A stretch of 64,000 nt of DNA. Source: Metaruminococcus_A sp050943475 (lineage in GTDB: Bacteria > Bacillota > Clostridia > Oscillospirales > Ruminococcaceae). The stretch is from the NCBI GenBank assembly GCA_050943475.1, contig JBMNPF010000009.1:1-64000 (forward strand), read 5' to 3'. The notes below the pieces were generated by a model. The model saw nothing but the letters and a program-made list of their open reading frames with translations. It made no database searches and was not told the DNA's origin. Position numbers and translations under genes: made by a program. This document shows positions 1 through 8,182 of this stretch, in pieces. How positions within the stretch are numbered: the first letter of the stretch is position 1; each line of letters begins with the position of its first letter.

Positions 1-13
1 CCTTTCGATATAT

Positions 14-89
14 TCCTCAATAGCTCAGTCGGTAGAGCCCGCGGCTGTTAACCGCGTTGTCGTTGGTTCGAGTCCAACTTGGGGAGCCA
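14..89 (+). tRNA. tRNA-Asn (anticodon GTT)
   Basis: A complete cloverleaf is visible. The seven-pair acceptor stem is TCCTCAA (14-20) with TTGGGGA (79-85), including one G-U. The anticodon stem is CGCGG (40-44) with CCGCG (52-56) around the loop CTGTTAA, placing anticodon GTT at 47-49, which reads Asn codons AAC/AAU. The T loop is GTTCGAGTC-like and an encoded CCA ends the gene at 89. Confidence 0.96.
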
Positions 90-100
90 TCTTTCTTCTT

Positions 101-134
101 TAGCCACTCCTAACAAGGAGTGGCTAAATTTTTT
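101..134 (+). terminator. Intrinsic terminator after tRNA-Asn
   Basis: A perfect 11-bp stem (101-111 with 116-126) with a four-base AACA loop is followed by six T residues at 129-134, 12 nt past the tRNA CCA end. Confidence 0.9.
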
Positions 135-168
135 GCTTCTCTAATATTAAATTAAAGAACAGTGGATA

Positions 169-207
169 CAGAAAAGAGCCAAGGACAAAAACCTTGGCTC
201 TTTTCTG
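169..207. terminator. Terminator-like hairpin
   Basis: A 16-bp perfect inverted repeat (169-184 with 192-207) encloses seven bases. The arms are rich in A on the left and T on the right, so it could stop transcription in either direction. No gene ends beside it apart from the tRNA transcript, which already has a terminator. Confidence 0.6.
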
Positions 208-596
208 TTGATTTATTTTGGAGGGAATCTCACAGCAACCAAAAGAATTCTTAAAGTTGTCTTTTTACGGGCACTTTGCGCCGAATAAAACTATTTTTGT
301 AAAGATGCTTCTTGCTTTAATTCTTTAAGCGGTTAGTGCCGTATTGGCATATCTGTTCATAGCGGTGTCCAGATTGGTAGGCAGGGTGCGGATAACCTGA
401 GCTTGCTGAAACCGCTCAGCAGCCGCCGAAAGACTCCGTTGATCTTTTTCATGACTGTTTTACAAATAAAACAATTACAATGTTTTTGATGAACCATGAA
501 GAGAATGTAAAACGTGACCGGTGTGTGACCGTGCTGCGCTATAATCCCAATAGAAAGAACACCAAGATGTTCACGATGAGAAAGAAGGGATTATCC
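208..596. other. Intergenic stretch, no gene seen
   Basis: About 390 bases before the surface protein gene. I see no ORF with a ribosome binding site and no riboswitch I recognise. Reading frame stays open leftwards from 597 to 480 on the plus strand, but the better start is at 597. Confidence 0.5.
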
Positions 597-2816
597 ATGA
601 AAAATGGAAAAAGCAGCCTTTCTAAGCGGATTTTGACTGCTGTTACAGCGGCGGCCGTTATGGTACCGGTTTTGACAGTGTCTTTGCCCGCTGTTGCTGC
701 GAATGCGGAACCGCTCACCATTACGGGCCAGCTTAGCGAAAACAAATGGCAGATGAACTATGTAATTCCGCAAGATGCTCCGGAAACGGTCATTCTGGAT
801 GGACGTGACCTAATGGACATGCTGGTAAAGCGCGGTGAATACAACGCAATGTATCCGGGCACCTGGACCGGTGGTTGGTTCACCCTCAAAAATCAGTCTG
901 GTTACACCTATAAAGTCACCGATGTAGAATTTGCACTGGATCATGCCCAAACCCAGGAAAACAGCCGCGTGTTAAGCGATTTGTCCTACAATCCATATGA
1001 AATTGGACAGGGCGACTTTTTTGGAACAGACCGTCCGGAGCGGATTAAAAATTATGTTACCGGCGCGGTGGGCTTTGACGGATATGCCATTCCCGGCGCA
1101 ATGACCGTGCTGCGTTCCCGCAACCTGGCTATCCAGCAGTATTACAACCTAACGGATGCTTCCTCCATTAAAATGGCACAGGTTTTGAAATTGGATGAAG
1201 CGCTGAAAGCAGAGAATAAAACCTATTCAGAATACCTGGCGGAAGCATATAAAGCGTCTGAGCGGTTTGCACCAGTTGCTTCTGGCACCACTTCATTTGC
1301 AGACCTGCCGCTTTATTGCTTTACCGACTCGCTCTGTGGGCCGAGCTATGCCATGTGGCAGGCCGACGACCCAACCGGACAGGGGCGCTGGAAAGCGGGT
1401 GACGTGAAGCTGGAAGGCGTCTTTGTAGTGCCGGTGGATGGAGGCGGTTATCGCCGCGTTTATGGTGTAGAAGTCTACGATAAATATGATGCAGACGGTA
1501 CGCCGCACTACTATTACGTTGATAAAAATGAATTTGGTGAAGACGCTGCCAATGTGGAAATTGACATTTATTCAGACAGCTTCGAATTCATTGATACAGA
1601 CGGCTTTATGACCCAAAGAAATTATTTTAAGGCAAGTGAACTCGGTGATATGACCGGTGTTAACGCGGATTATTATTGGCAGGATTCTGGCAACCGATAT
1701 ACCGTCCTGGAAACCGATCCGGCCGTGGTAAAACGTGCATATGACTCGTTCTACACCGATATGCTGAGCTTTACCTTTGATTCAAAGAAATACCCCATTA
1801 CCTATGGCAGAAGAGACATTGGCAAAACGGTCAGCGGCGATGAATATGTCTCTGCGGAGTATACCGAAGGTGCCGAGGGCATGCACTATTATGATTACAT
1901 GATGGAGCAGGGCAAGGCAAAACAGATTATGGACAGCACCGTTGGCAGCTGGGTGGTCACCCCGTCCGGAACAGACGGCGACTGGGTTTACAGCTATTCC
2001 GAACTCAAGCTCAGCGGTCAGAACACATCAAACAACTATGCAGGTACCGAACTGATGCGCGGCTTGACCTTTAAGGTCACCCTGGAACGGGTAAATGCCG
2101 CATACTCGGTGGAATACTACCAGGATGAAGTGGCTCCGGAGAATCTGCTTGGTGTAGATGACGGCTACACGGCAGCGCTTGGCAGCACGGTTCAGTTCCC
2201 GGCGGGTGTGCAGAATAACTACCGCCCGGTAACCGGCGGCTATAAGGATGGCGTGCTTGTATCGGCTGACAGCATTGTCCTGCAGGAGGATGCTTCCAAA
2301 AACATTTTCCAGGTGGTTTATACCCACGATCCGTACCGTGTCCTTTACAATGCAAATGGGGGCACCGGCACACAGAGCGATGATAACAGCCCTTATTTTG
2401 CGGACGAGACGGTAACCGTTCTCGGGCAGGGCGGCGTTACGCGTGATGGTTACGACTTCCTTGGCTGGAACACTTCGGCCGATGGAACCGGAACCGCTTA
2501 TGTGGCTGGAAATACCTTTATCATGCCGGAAGCGGATGTAACACTTTTTGCACAGTGGGCAGAGCAGGTGGAAATTCCAGACGAAGAACCACCGTTGGTG
2601 GGTCCGGACGATCCGGAGATTCCGGACGAAGAACCGCCGCTGGTAGGTCCAGAGGAGGAGACTCCGAACGAAGAGGAGATTTCGGATGAGGAAGTCCCGC
2701 TTGCAGGGCCAAAAACCGGCGACAATAATCTCAAGAACGTAGCCGCAGGTATGGCGGCGTTGGCATTGCTGGGCGGTGCAGTGGTACTGTACCGTAGAAA
2801 AGGCAGTGAAGAATAA
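597..2816 (+). CDS. Cell-wall-anchored surface protein with InlB/Flg_new repeat
   Basis: Secreted protein of 739 residues. The chosen ATG (597) follows an AGAAGGGA ribosome binding site; an upstream in-frame start at 480 would bury the signal peptide. Residues 1-35 form a signal peptide (basic KNGKSSLSKR, hydrophobic core, then AAN/A cleavage region). Residues about 37-575 form a large unrecognised extracellular region rich in aromatic residues. Residues about 577-656 match the Listeria-Bacteroides InlB B-repeat (YNANGGTG, GYDFLGWNT, TLFAQW). An acidic proline-rich stalk with the repeated unit EIPDEEPPLVGP follows. The C-terminus is a sorting signal: PKTGD, a hydrophobic helix and the basic tail YRRKGSEE. 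The residue before PKTG is G rather than L, so the motif is non-canonical. A terminator follows. The ligand or role is unknown. Confidence 0.85.
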   Translation: MKNGKSSLSKRILTAVTAAAVMVPVLTVSLPAVAANAEPLTITGQLSENKWQMNYVIPQDAPETVILDGRDLMDMLVKRGEYNAMYPGTWTGGWFTLKNQSGYTYKVTDVEFALDHAQTQENSRVLSDLSYNPYEIGQGDFFGTDRPERIKNYVTGAVGFDGYAIPGAMTVLRSRNLAIQQYYNLTDASSIKMAQVLKLDEALKAENKTYSEYLAEAYKASERFAPVASGTTSFADLPLYCFTDSLCGPSYAMWQADDPTGQGRWKAGDVKLEGVFVVPVDGGGYRRVYGVEVYDKYDADGTPHYYYVDKNEFGEDAANVEIDIYSDSFEFIDTDGFMTQRNYFKASELGDMTGVNADYYWQDSGNRYTVLETDPAVVKRAYDSFYTDMLSFTFDSKKYPITYGRRDIGKTVSGDEYVSAEYTEGAEGMHYYDYMMEQGKAKQIMDSTVGSWVVTPSGTDGDWVYSYSELKLSGQNTSNNYAGTELMRGLTFKVTLERVNAAYSVEYYQDEVAPENLLGVDDGYTAALGSTVQFPAGVQNNYRPVTGGYKDGVLVSADSIVLQEDASKNIFQVVYTHDPYRVLYNANGGTGTQSDDNSPYFADETVTVLGQGGVTRDGYDFLGWNTSADGTGTAYVAGNTFIMPEADVTLFAQWAEQVEIPDEEPPLVGPDDPEIPDEEPPLVGPEEETPNEEEISDEEVPLAGPKTGDNNLKNVAAGMAALALLGGAVVLYRRKGSEE

Positions 2817-2831
2817 CAATAGAATTCAATG

Positions 2832-2870
2832 AGAGAAAGCCGCCGGAGAGATCCGGCGGCTTTCTCTGAA
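2832..2870 (+). terminator. Intrinsic terminator of the surface protein gene
   Basis: A 16-bp perfect stem (2832-2847 with 2852-2867) with a GAGA loop begins 16 nt after the stop codon. The 3' arm ends in TTTCTCT rather than a pure T run. Confidence 0.8.
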
Positions 2871-3109
2871 ATGGGAAAGAGCCAAAGGCGGGCTGCTCTT
2901 GGTTTTTTATTGACAATCGTTCGGAGAGGGGGCATAATCCCTGCGGCAAAAGCTGTGATATGCGGCCCAGGAATTACAGCAGCTCCATGCGCCGGTAAAA
3001 GGTCGGTGAAAAAGCGGGATGGATGTGCAGACACCAAAGCTGAACGGCCAAAGAGGAATTTGTTTCACCTATTTGGCGGGAAAATCAGGTACAGAAAGCG
3101 GATTAATCC

Positions 3110-3138
3110 TTGTAGATGCGCTTTACTTGTGCTATACT
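3110..3138 (+). promoter_or_regulatory. Sigma-A-type promoter before xylanase remnant
   Basis: TTGTAG (3110-3115), a 17-base spacer and TATACT (3133-3138) lie upstream of the xylanase fragment. The rest of the 300-base gap 2871-3169 shows no supported gene. Confidence 0.5.
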
Positions 3139-3169
3139 GCCAATAGAAACAATTAGGCGGGGAAGGAAG

Positions 3170-3522
3170 GTGAGTTGTACCACAAAGGGAGTCGTTGCGC
3201 TGAAAGAAAAATACCGCGGTTATTTTAAAATTGGCGCGGCGGTCAATCCAGCGAGTATAACGCGCATGGAAGTTTGCTCAAGCGGTATTTTCATTCCGTT
3301 ACCGTCGAAGATGCCACCAAAACTGGTTGTCATTTGCGTTCTTATCAATTTGAAGAAGCGGATCGGATTACCAATTTCGTCAGAGACTGCATAACCCTTT
3401 GGGGCGTTTCAGACGATATGACATGGCTTGATTATTTCCCGGTCGAACGCAAAAACGGACCGCTTTTGTTTGACGAACATGGCCAGCCTAAAGAAGCGTA
3501 TTGGCGCATCATCGATTTCTAA
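3170..3522 (+). pseudogene. GH10 endo-1,4-beta-xylanase remnant (frameshift plus internal deletion)
   Basis: Two pieces of a glycoside hydrolase family 10 xylanase survive. The 5' piece reads LKEKYRGYFKIGAAVNPASI, which is the GH10 N-terminal beta-strand region. The reading then jumps frame near 3258-3266 into HGSLLKRYFHSVTVED, matching the GH10 segment that leads to the catalytic barrel. After about 3320 it passes directly into the C-terminal end: ITLWGVSDDMTWLD, then FPV-RKNGPLLFDEHGQPK and IIDF before the natural stop. A full GH10 domain is about 300-350 residues; here roughly 110 remain and both catalytic glutamates are missing. The promoter-like site upstream is still present. It should be inactive. 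Confidence 0.8.
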
Positions 3523-3549
3523 ACCAAAAACAAAAAGGGGAGTATTGAA

Positions 3550-4497
3550 ATGGAAAGCAAGCTAAAAACCATTGTAAACGGGGCGTTAAAATACCCCATT
3601 TTGCTCATCGCATCGGGTGTGGTGGCATTGTTCTGCCTCATTCAGTTCTTCATTCAGCTCGGCAGCTTTTTTAATTCCATCGGTTGGTTTTTTGAATCCG
3701 TTCTATGGTATTTCAGCCGCGGGAACTTTTTAGGCGGCGTAGGAAGCATTTTCGGCGGTATGTTTGACCTGCTGGATACTTTTTGGTACGCGCTTCAGTT
3801 CTTAGCGGTGATTGCCCTGCTGGGGATGTTTATCATGTACATAACCGGCACGCTGAAAATGACCAAAGGAAGCGGCATCATCCTTCTTATTGCGGCCATT
3901 GTGGCGTCCTATATCATCAGGCCGCTTTACGAAATTGTAAATGGTCTGCCTATGTTTGGCGGCGCGGCTTCGTTTTTGATGCGGCTTCGTTTTATTCTGC
4001 CAATGAACCTTGCCGCACTGGTGGCCGTGGTGTTCCTGTTCATCTACCTCAAAAAGAAAAAGCCGATGAGCTTTACTCTCTACCTGTTAATTGCAGGCGG
4101 AATTCAAATTCTGTTGGCCCTGTTTCATATTGTTGGTCTCTTTATTGCGGCCGGTGCAGGAGCCATCCATTTTAACAACATTACAGCGTGGATCATTCAT
4201 CTGGTTTCCCCGGTCGTATTTGTTCTGCTCGGCTGCATGATGGAAAAGCAGATCACCGGCAAACCGGTTCCCTATATTCAGAAAATTGTGGATGCCATCA
4301 ACGGTATTCAGTTCACCAAACCTCCGGCGGCACCGGTAAACACTCCGGCTGCTCCGGCGGTACCGGTACAGCCCGCGCCGCAGCAAGCAGCTCCGGCCGC
4401 GGCGGTTCAAACGCCTGAACCAGCGCCAGAAGTTGTCGTTCAGCCGGAAACGGCGGCGCCTTCGGTTGAAAGCGATGCCAAACCGGCAGAAGAATAA
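3550..4497 (+). CDS. Six-helix membrane protein with Ala/Pro-rich tail
   Basis: Unrecognised integral membrane protein of 315 residues. The ATG follows AAAAGGGGAG. About six hydrophobic segments are visible (roughly residues 15-37, 83-100, 106-125, 150-167, 175-203 and 210-228), followed by a soluble tail (about 255-315) made largely of Ala, Pro, Val and Gln with repeated PAAP/PAP units and an acidic end. Such tails are usually flexible linkers on the cytoplasmic or surface side. It stands alone between the xylanase remnant and a terminator, so context gives no clue to function. Confidence 0.75.
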   Translation: MESKLKTIVNGALKYPILLIASGVVALFCLIQFFIQLGSFFNSIGWFFESVLWYFSRGNFLGGVGSIFGGMFDLLDTFWYALQFLAVIALLGMFIMYITGTLKMTKGSGIILLIAAIVASYIIRPLYEIVNGLPMFGGAASFLMRLRFILPMNLAALVAVVFLFIYLKKKKPMSFTLYLLIAGGIQILLALFHIVGLFIAAGAGAIHFNNITAWIIHLVSPVVFVLLGCMMEKQITGKPVPYIQKIVDAINGIQFTKPPAAPVNTPAAPAVPVQPAPQQAAPAAAVQTPEPAPEVVVQPETAAPSVESDAKPAEE

Positions 4498-4502
4498 AAT
4501 GA

Positions 4503-4531
4503 AAAAGCTGCGGATGATTCCGCAGCTTTTT
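4503..4531. terminator. Bidirectional terminator between convergent genes
   Basis: A 12-bp perfect stem (4503-4514 with 4519-4530) with a TGAT loop has A residues on its left and T residues on its right. It therefore serves the membrane protein gene on the plus strand and folT on the minus strand. Confidence 0.88.
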
Positions 4532-4536
4532 TGTTG

Positions 4537-5088
4537 TTATGCAGGACGTCGTACCCGCGCTTCAATTTTGGAAACCGCTTTGCATACAATGGTGGCGAGC
4601 AAAATTTCCACCGGCAGGGTACAGAGATTTTTGACCAGCCGGAGCGGGAAAATCTCGTTAAAGACCTGGCCAAAAAACAGGCTCAGGACCAGGGTGGTCA
4701 ACAGCAGGTTGCAGATAACGGTGATACACGTTTTCCCAATGATAACCCGCGGCAAAGTGCACTGGTTTTTATACAGCGCAAGCCCCCAAATGAGCCCGCC
4801 CAACGCTGCAATCAGGGTCATGGCGGGGTTGAACGCCCCGGTCGGTTTGATGACAAAGCTGATGATATCTCCCGCCGCACCGAGCAGGAAGCCAACGCTT
4901 GGTCCAAACATCATACCGGCGACAGCCAACGCCAAAAAGCTGAATCCAATTTTTAAAGATGGAAGCGGCTGAATGGTGAAAAACGAGAGAGCGACCTTCA
5001 TGGCCAGCAGCATGGCCATCATGGTGAGATTGCGCAGGCTGCGGAATTCACCGAGGGATTGGGAGAATTTTCGTACAAATAAATTCAT
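4537..5088 (-). CDS. folT: Folate ECF transporter S component FolT
   Basis: Substrate-binding membrane subunit of an energy-coupling factor transporter that imports folates; it needs the shared EcfA/A'/T module, which is not in this window. The protein has 183 residues, the usual S-component length, with about six hydrophobic helices. It carries the FolT-like stretches SLKIGFSFLALAVAGMMFGP and GAAGDIISFVIKPTGAFNP. The start ATG has a strong AAGGAGGT site. The assignment is strengthened by the THF riboswitch directly upstream. No partner gene is cotranscribed, as is common for group II ECF S components. Confidence 0.9.
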   Translation of the reverse strand: MNLFVRKFSQSLGEFRSLRNLTMMAMLLAMKVALSFFTIQPLPSLKIGFSFLALAVAGMMFGPSVGFLLGAAGDIISFVIKPTGAFNPAMTLIAALGGLIWGLALYKNQCTLPRVIIGKTCITVICNLLLTTLVLSLFFGQVFNEIFPLRLVKNLCTLPVEILLATIVCKAVSKIEARVRRPA

Positions 5089-5151
5089 AGCAGGTACCTC
5101 CTTTCAAAATTTGCTGTACAAATTTGGGAGGGCCTGCCTCGAAAAATTGTG

Positions 5152-5250
5152 GTACAGCGGGATGCGATGCCTGTACCGCAAGCGAACGCTTTTCGTCCAG
5201 CCGGCAACTCCCCGTCCGTCTGGCACTTCACGCACAAGCATCTACTCTGT
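5152..5250 (-). promoter_or_regulatory. THF (tetrahydrofolate) riboswitch
   Basis: Read on the minus strand, the leader of folT carries the conserved blocks of the THF class in order: AGAGTAGATG at the 5' end, GCGTGAAGTGCC, GGGGAGTTGCCG, GGACGAAAAGCG with CGCTTGCGGT, and GCATCCCGCTGT closing P1 against the 5' ACAG. This element is known to bind reduced folates and lower expression of folate transport genes in Firmicutes. It ends about 60 bases before the start codon, so control of translation or termination in that gap is possible; I see no clear T-run terminator there. Confidence 0.92.
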
Positions 5251-5264
5251 ATGAATGTACCACC

Positions 5265-5293
5265 AGTATACCGCTTTTTAAAAGCGGATGCAA
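5265..5293 (-). promoter_or_regulatory. Promoter of folT
   Basis: On the minus strand TTGCAT (5293-5288), a 17-base spacer and TATACT (5270-5265) precede the riboswitch, giving a predicted transcript start about 8 bases before its first conserved base. The spacer is itself an inverted repeat (CCGCTTTT/AAAAGCGG). Confidence 0.75.
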
Positions 5294-5375
5294 GGCGGCT
5301 TGCAAAAATGGCGCGATCTTTGTCGTTTTTACTGGTACCCGCCTTTTTCAGGCCGGTGATTTCAGGTAATTCAAA

Positions 5376-5406
5376 CAAAAAGGCAGCGGAATGTTCCGCT
5401 GCCTTT
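5376..5406 (-). terminator. Terminator of gldA
   Basis: A 12-bp stem (5379-5390 with 5395-5406) with an ATGT loop is followed on the minus strand by a T run (complement of the A residues 5376-5380). It lies about 40 nt past the gldA stop codon. Confidence 0.88.
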
Positions 5407-5447
5407 GCAGTTGAACGAATTGACGTCCTTGTCCATCAGAACATGGC

Positions 5448-6533
5448 TTACTCGCCTTTGTAGAAGCGCCCCATTGCGTCTGCGCCGACAATGGCGGCGT
5501 ACACCTTTTCCGGGGTAATTTCCATAGGCATGTTGTAAATGCTCTCCCCTTCGGCACAGGTGGCCTCTGCAACCGCCATTAAATCCTGTTTGGAAGGATT
5601 CACAATGCCAATGTCAGCCAGCGTTACCGGTAGCCCGACCGTCAGGCAGAAGTCTGCCACCTCGGCAAGTTCTTCCACCGGGGCATTTTCCAGCACAAGC
5701 TGGCAAAGGGTGCCAAATGCAACCTTTTCACCGTGGTACATACCGTGGCTCTCCTCCAATACGGTCAATCCGTTGTGGATGGCGTGCGCCGCCGCAAGGC
5801 CGCCGCTTTCAAACCCAATGCCGCTCAGATAGGTGTTCGCCTCAATGACGTCCTCGACCGCCTTGGTGCAGACGTGGTTTTCTACCGCGAGCTTGGCTTT
5901 GAGTCCATCTGAAATCAAGGTGTTATAACAAAGCTCCGCCAGTGCGAGCGCGGCTTTGGTGACCTTGCCGCCCGCGCAGGTACCGCTGTTGCTGCGGCTG
6001 ACGGCCCGCGCCTCAAAAAAGGTGGCAAGTGCGTCGCCCATGCCGCTGACCAGCAGTCGGGCTGGTGCGGCCGCAATAATGTCGGTATCCAGCAGGACCA
6101 GGTTGGGGTTGGAGGGCAGGAAAAGGTATTGGTCAAATACGCCGTCATCGGTGTAAAGCACGCTCAGCGCACTGCAGGGCGCGTCGGTGGAAGCAATGGT
6201 TGGCACAATCGCTACCGGTTTGCCGGTGTAGTAACCAACCGCCTTGGCAGTATCCAGGATTTTGCCGCCACCTACGCCAATCATAACGTCGCAGTCGCCC
6301 ATCAGGCCGATGAGGCGGTCGACCTCATTTTTGCTGCATTCGCCGTTGAACGCCTCAAAAACGAGCGGCGTGCTGCCAAATCCCGCTTCAATGGGTTCTT
6401 TTACCCGTTTCATGCCGGAGGGGCTGACAAGAACAAACGGTTTTTTTCCAAGGGGGGCGACATAATCCGCCAGATGGGCCAGCTCGCCTTTTCCCTGTAC
6501 ATATTTTCCGGGCGCAATGATGATTTGAGCCAT
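5448..6533 (-). CDS. gldA: Glycerol dehydrogenase
   Basis: NAD-dependent, zinc-dependent oxidation of glycerol to dihydroxyacetone, or the reverse, in the cytoplasm. It has 361 residues, typical of the family. Visible features are the nucleotide-binding GVGGGKILDTAK (about 86-97), the zinc ligands Asp167 in SGMGDALAT, His250 in LAAAHAIHNG and His267 in MYHGEKVAFG, and the family motif PTIASTDAPCSA. The start has an AAAGGAG site. It is monocistronic, with its own promoter and terminator. A close relative acting on another polyol cannot be ruled out. Confidence 0.92.
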   Translation of the reverse strand: MAQIIIAPGKYVQGKGELAHLADYVAPLGKKPFVLVSPSGMKRVKEPIEAGFGSTPLVFEAFNGECSKNEVDRLIGLMGDCDVMIGVGGGKILDTAKAVGYYTGKPVAIVPTIASTDAPCSALSVLYTDDGVFDQYLFLPSNPNLVLLDTDIIAAAPARLLVSGMGDALATFFEARAVSRSNSGTCAGGKVTKAALALAELCYNTLISDGLKAKLAVENHVCTKAVEDVIEANTYLSGIGFESGGLAAAHAIHNGLTVLEESHGMYHGEKVAFGTLCQLVLENAPVEELAEVADFCLTVGLPVTLADIGIVNPSKQDLMAVAEATCAEGESIYNMPMEITPEKVYAAIVGADAMGRFYKGE

Positions 6534-6581
6534 ATTTCATATCTCCTTTGTGTTGCAATGTTTCGGCATTTGTATGAGACC

Positions 6582-6610
6582 AGTGTAACATACGGGGATA
6601 AGCCTGTAAA
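6582..6610 (-). promoter_or_regulatory. Promoter of gldA
   Basis: On the minus strand TTTACA (6610-6605), a 17-base spacer and TACACT (6587-6582) lie about 50 bases before the gldA start codon. Confidence 0.65.
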
Positions 6611-6659
6611 TGCCGTTTTGGGAATTATACCCATTCTGCTGGAATATGATACCGCCGCT

Positions 6660-6687
6660 TTGCTCTTTCTTTAAAATGTGGTATAAT
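6660..6687 (+). promoter_or_regulatory. Possible promoter of the 6841 gene
   Basis: A good TATAAT (6682-6687) is preceded by TTGCTC at a 16-base distance. It gives a leader of roughly 150 bases before the start codon at 6841. Confidence 0.5.
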
Positions 6688-6840
6688 TATCCTGAGTTGA
6701 CAGCGCTGCAGAAAGAAGCGGCGGTTTTATTCAAAGGATGATTGTATGCGTTCCGGCGGTGCGGCGTCACCAAAGCCCTGCCGGAGTGTGATGGGATCAA
6801 AATCATCCGAGACAGCAGGCGGAAGGTGAAGGAGGTCGTC

Positions 6841-8043
6841 ATGTCGGTACTATCCATGATTTTCAGCATTTTCTATGCCTTTTTTCACTTTTTTGCAGGT
6901 TTGTTCGGCGGAACGGGTTGGGGTGTTCTAGAACCCGGGAGTTGGCCGGAAGATTTCAATTTGCCAGCTCTTGTAGTGTATGCGGAAACGGATTCTGCCA
7001 CGGCCTCGGTCTGCGATGCCGGCGGCGGAAATGGATATGAATCTCTTTGGGAGCTGGAAGAGCTTATGGAGCGCCAGCCGCCAGAAGTGCTTGAAGCAGC
7101 GCCCGGTGAGTGGCTTTCCCTGGAACTGGATACCGGCTCTGCTCTGGTATTTCCCAGAAAGTACGACCGGACAGATACGGTGCGGGTGGAGCGCTGCCAC
7201 GTGCAGGAAAATGGGGCGTTGTCCAGCGACTTTGTCGATTCGGACGAGGTCGATGCTTTTATTGAATTAGGCGAGCTTTCTTTGTGGATTCAGGCGCCAA
7301 CGCAGGCTGGAACCTACCTGTATTCGGTAAACGAGAAGTATAACGTTGGAGAGGTACAGCACCTGTTTCAGGTGGTGGTCAGTCCTGCGGCAGGGGGGGA
7401 CGGCCCATCTTACAGCGATTGGGGGATAGGCTCCATTGGTCAGGCGGAAGCGGCCGGGTATCCGGTGGCTTATCATGACAAGACCGCGAACATTGACCAG
7501 CTGGAGGCTTTTGTGGATGCGTTTGAATCCGGCATGGATGCGGCTGAAACCCTTTTCTGTGAAGGAGCGGACGGTTCGCTCATCATTTACCAGATGGTGG
7601 CCGAGCAGGGGAGTATTTATCTGTTTACCGACCACGACGGCGAGCTGACACGCGATGTTTATCAAAGCGCTGCGCTGTGGGATGGCCCTGCGCAGCAGTC
7701 CTTTTGGCTGACCGGCGAACAGGGTCAAACCGTTCTTTACAGCATTTACGGAGCGCCGGACGCGGATGTTTCCAGCATTGCCCGTGCGCAGATCGTCGCC
7801 AAAACACCGGTGGACAACGGCAACATGCAGTATTTGGTTTACGGCATGCCGGACAATGGCAGCGGTTATTTCCAGTATGTCAATATCCTGGTGGACCAGA
7901 ATACGCACATCCTGCCGGAGGGCACGGTGCTGGAACCGGGGGATACCATCCATGTGGAGATTGATGCGGAGAACCCCGCTAAAACCGTCAACACCTACCG
8001 CGCTGCCCGCATTGCCCTGGAAAGCGGAAATGCCGCGGCTTGA
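6841..8043 (+). CDS. Membrane-anchored extracytoplasmic protein, unknown function
   Basis: Unrecognised protein of 400 residues. The ATG at 6841 follows AAGGAGGT; the frame is open further upstream but without a ribosome binding site. Residues about 4-24 are hydrophobic (FSIFYAFFHFFAGLF) and would act as a signal anchor. The remainder is soluble and acidic, with few lysines and many Asp/Glu, and includes a region (about 70-175) that reads like a beta-sandwich ending in GTYLYSVNEKYNVG and HLFQVVVSP. No catalytic motif is apparent. It is followed directly by the promoter of the topoisomerase genes. Confidence 0.7.
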   Translation: MSVLSMIFSIFYAFFHFFAGLFGGTGWGVLEPGSWPEDFNLPALVVYAETDSATASVCDAGGGNGYESLWELEELMERQPPEVLEAAPGEWLSLELDTGSALVFPRKYDRTDTVRVERCHVQENGALSSDFVDSDEVDAFIELGELSLWIQAPTQAGTYLYSVNEKYNVGEVQHLFQVVVSPAAGGDGPSYSDWGIGSIGQAEAAGYPVAYHDKTANIDQLEAFVDAFESGMDAAETLFCEGADGSLIIYQMVAEQGSIYLFTDHDGELTRDVYQSAALWDGPAQQSFWLTGEQGQTVLYSIYGAPDADVSSIARAQIVAKTPVDNGNMQYLVYGMPDNGSGYFQYVNILVDQNTHILPEGTVLEPGDTIHVEIDAENPAKTVNTYRAARIALESGNAAA

Positions 8044-8069
8044 CAAATGTTCGGACTTTCCTTTACAAT
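8040..8069 (+). promoter_or_regulatory. Promoter of the topoisomerase B-subunit gene
   Basis: TTGACA (8040-8045) overlaps the stop codon of the preceding gene; TACAAT (8064-8069) follows at 18 bases. The leader before 8183 also contains a GGTTGCAG/CTGCAACC hairpin (about 8127-8153). Confidence 0.65.
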
Positions 8070-8182
8070 AAATTGATTGCAGTTTTGGTATACTTCACGC
8101 AAAACTGCGGAATATGAGAGTGGTACAGGTTGCAGGCGCTCATGTCTGCAACCGCTATTTTGTGTAGAACAGGAATGTGGTT

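Noticed and set aside
480..596. Longer N-terminus for the surface protein starting at 480
   Set aside because: It adds 39 mainly charged residues ahead of a clear signal peptide and lacks a ribosome binding site; the ATG at 597 has one.
2829..3146. Plus-strand frame of 105 codons after the surface protein
   Set aside because: It begins inside a terminator hairpin and has no ribosome binding site or plausible protein character.
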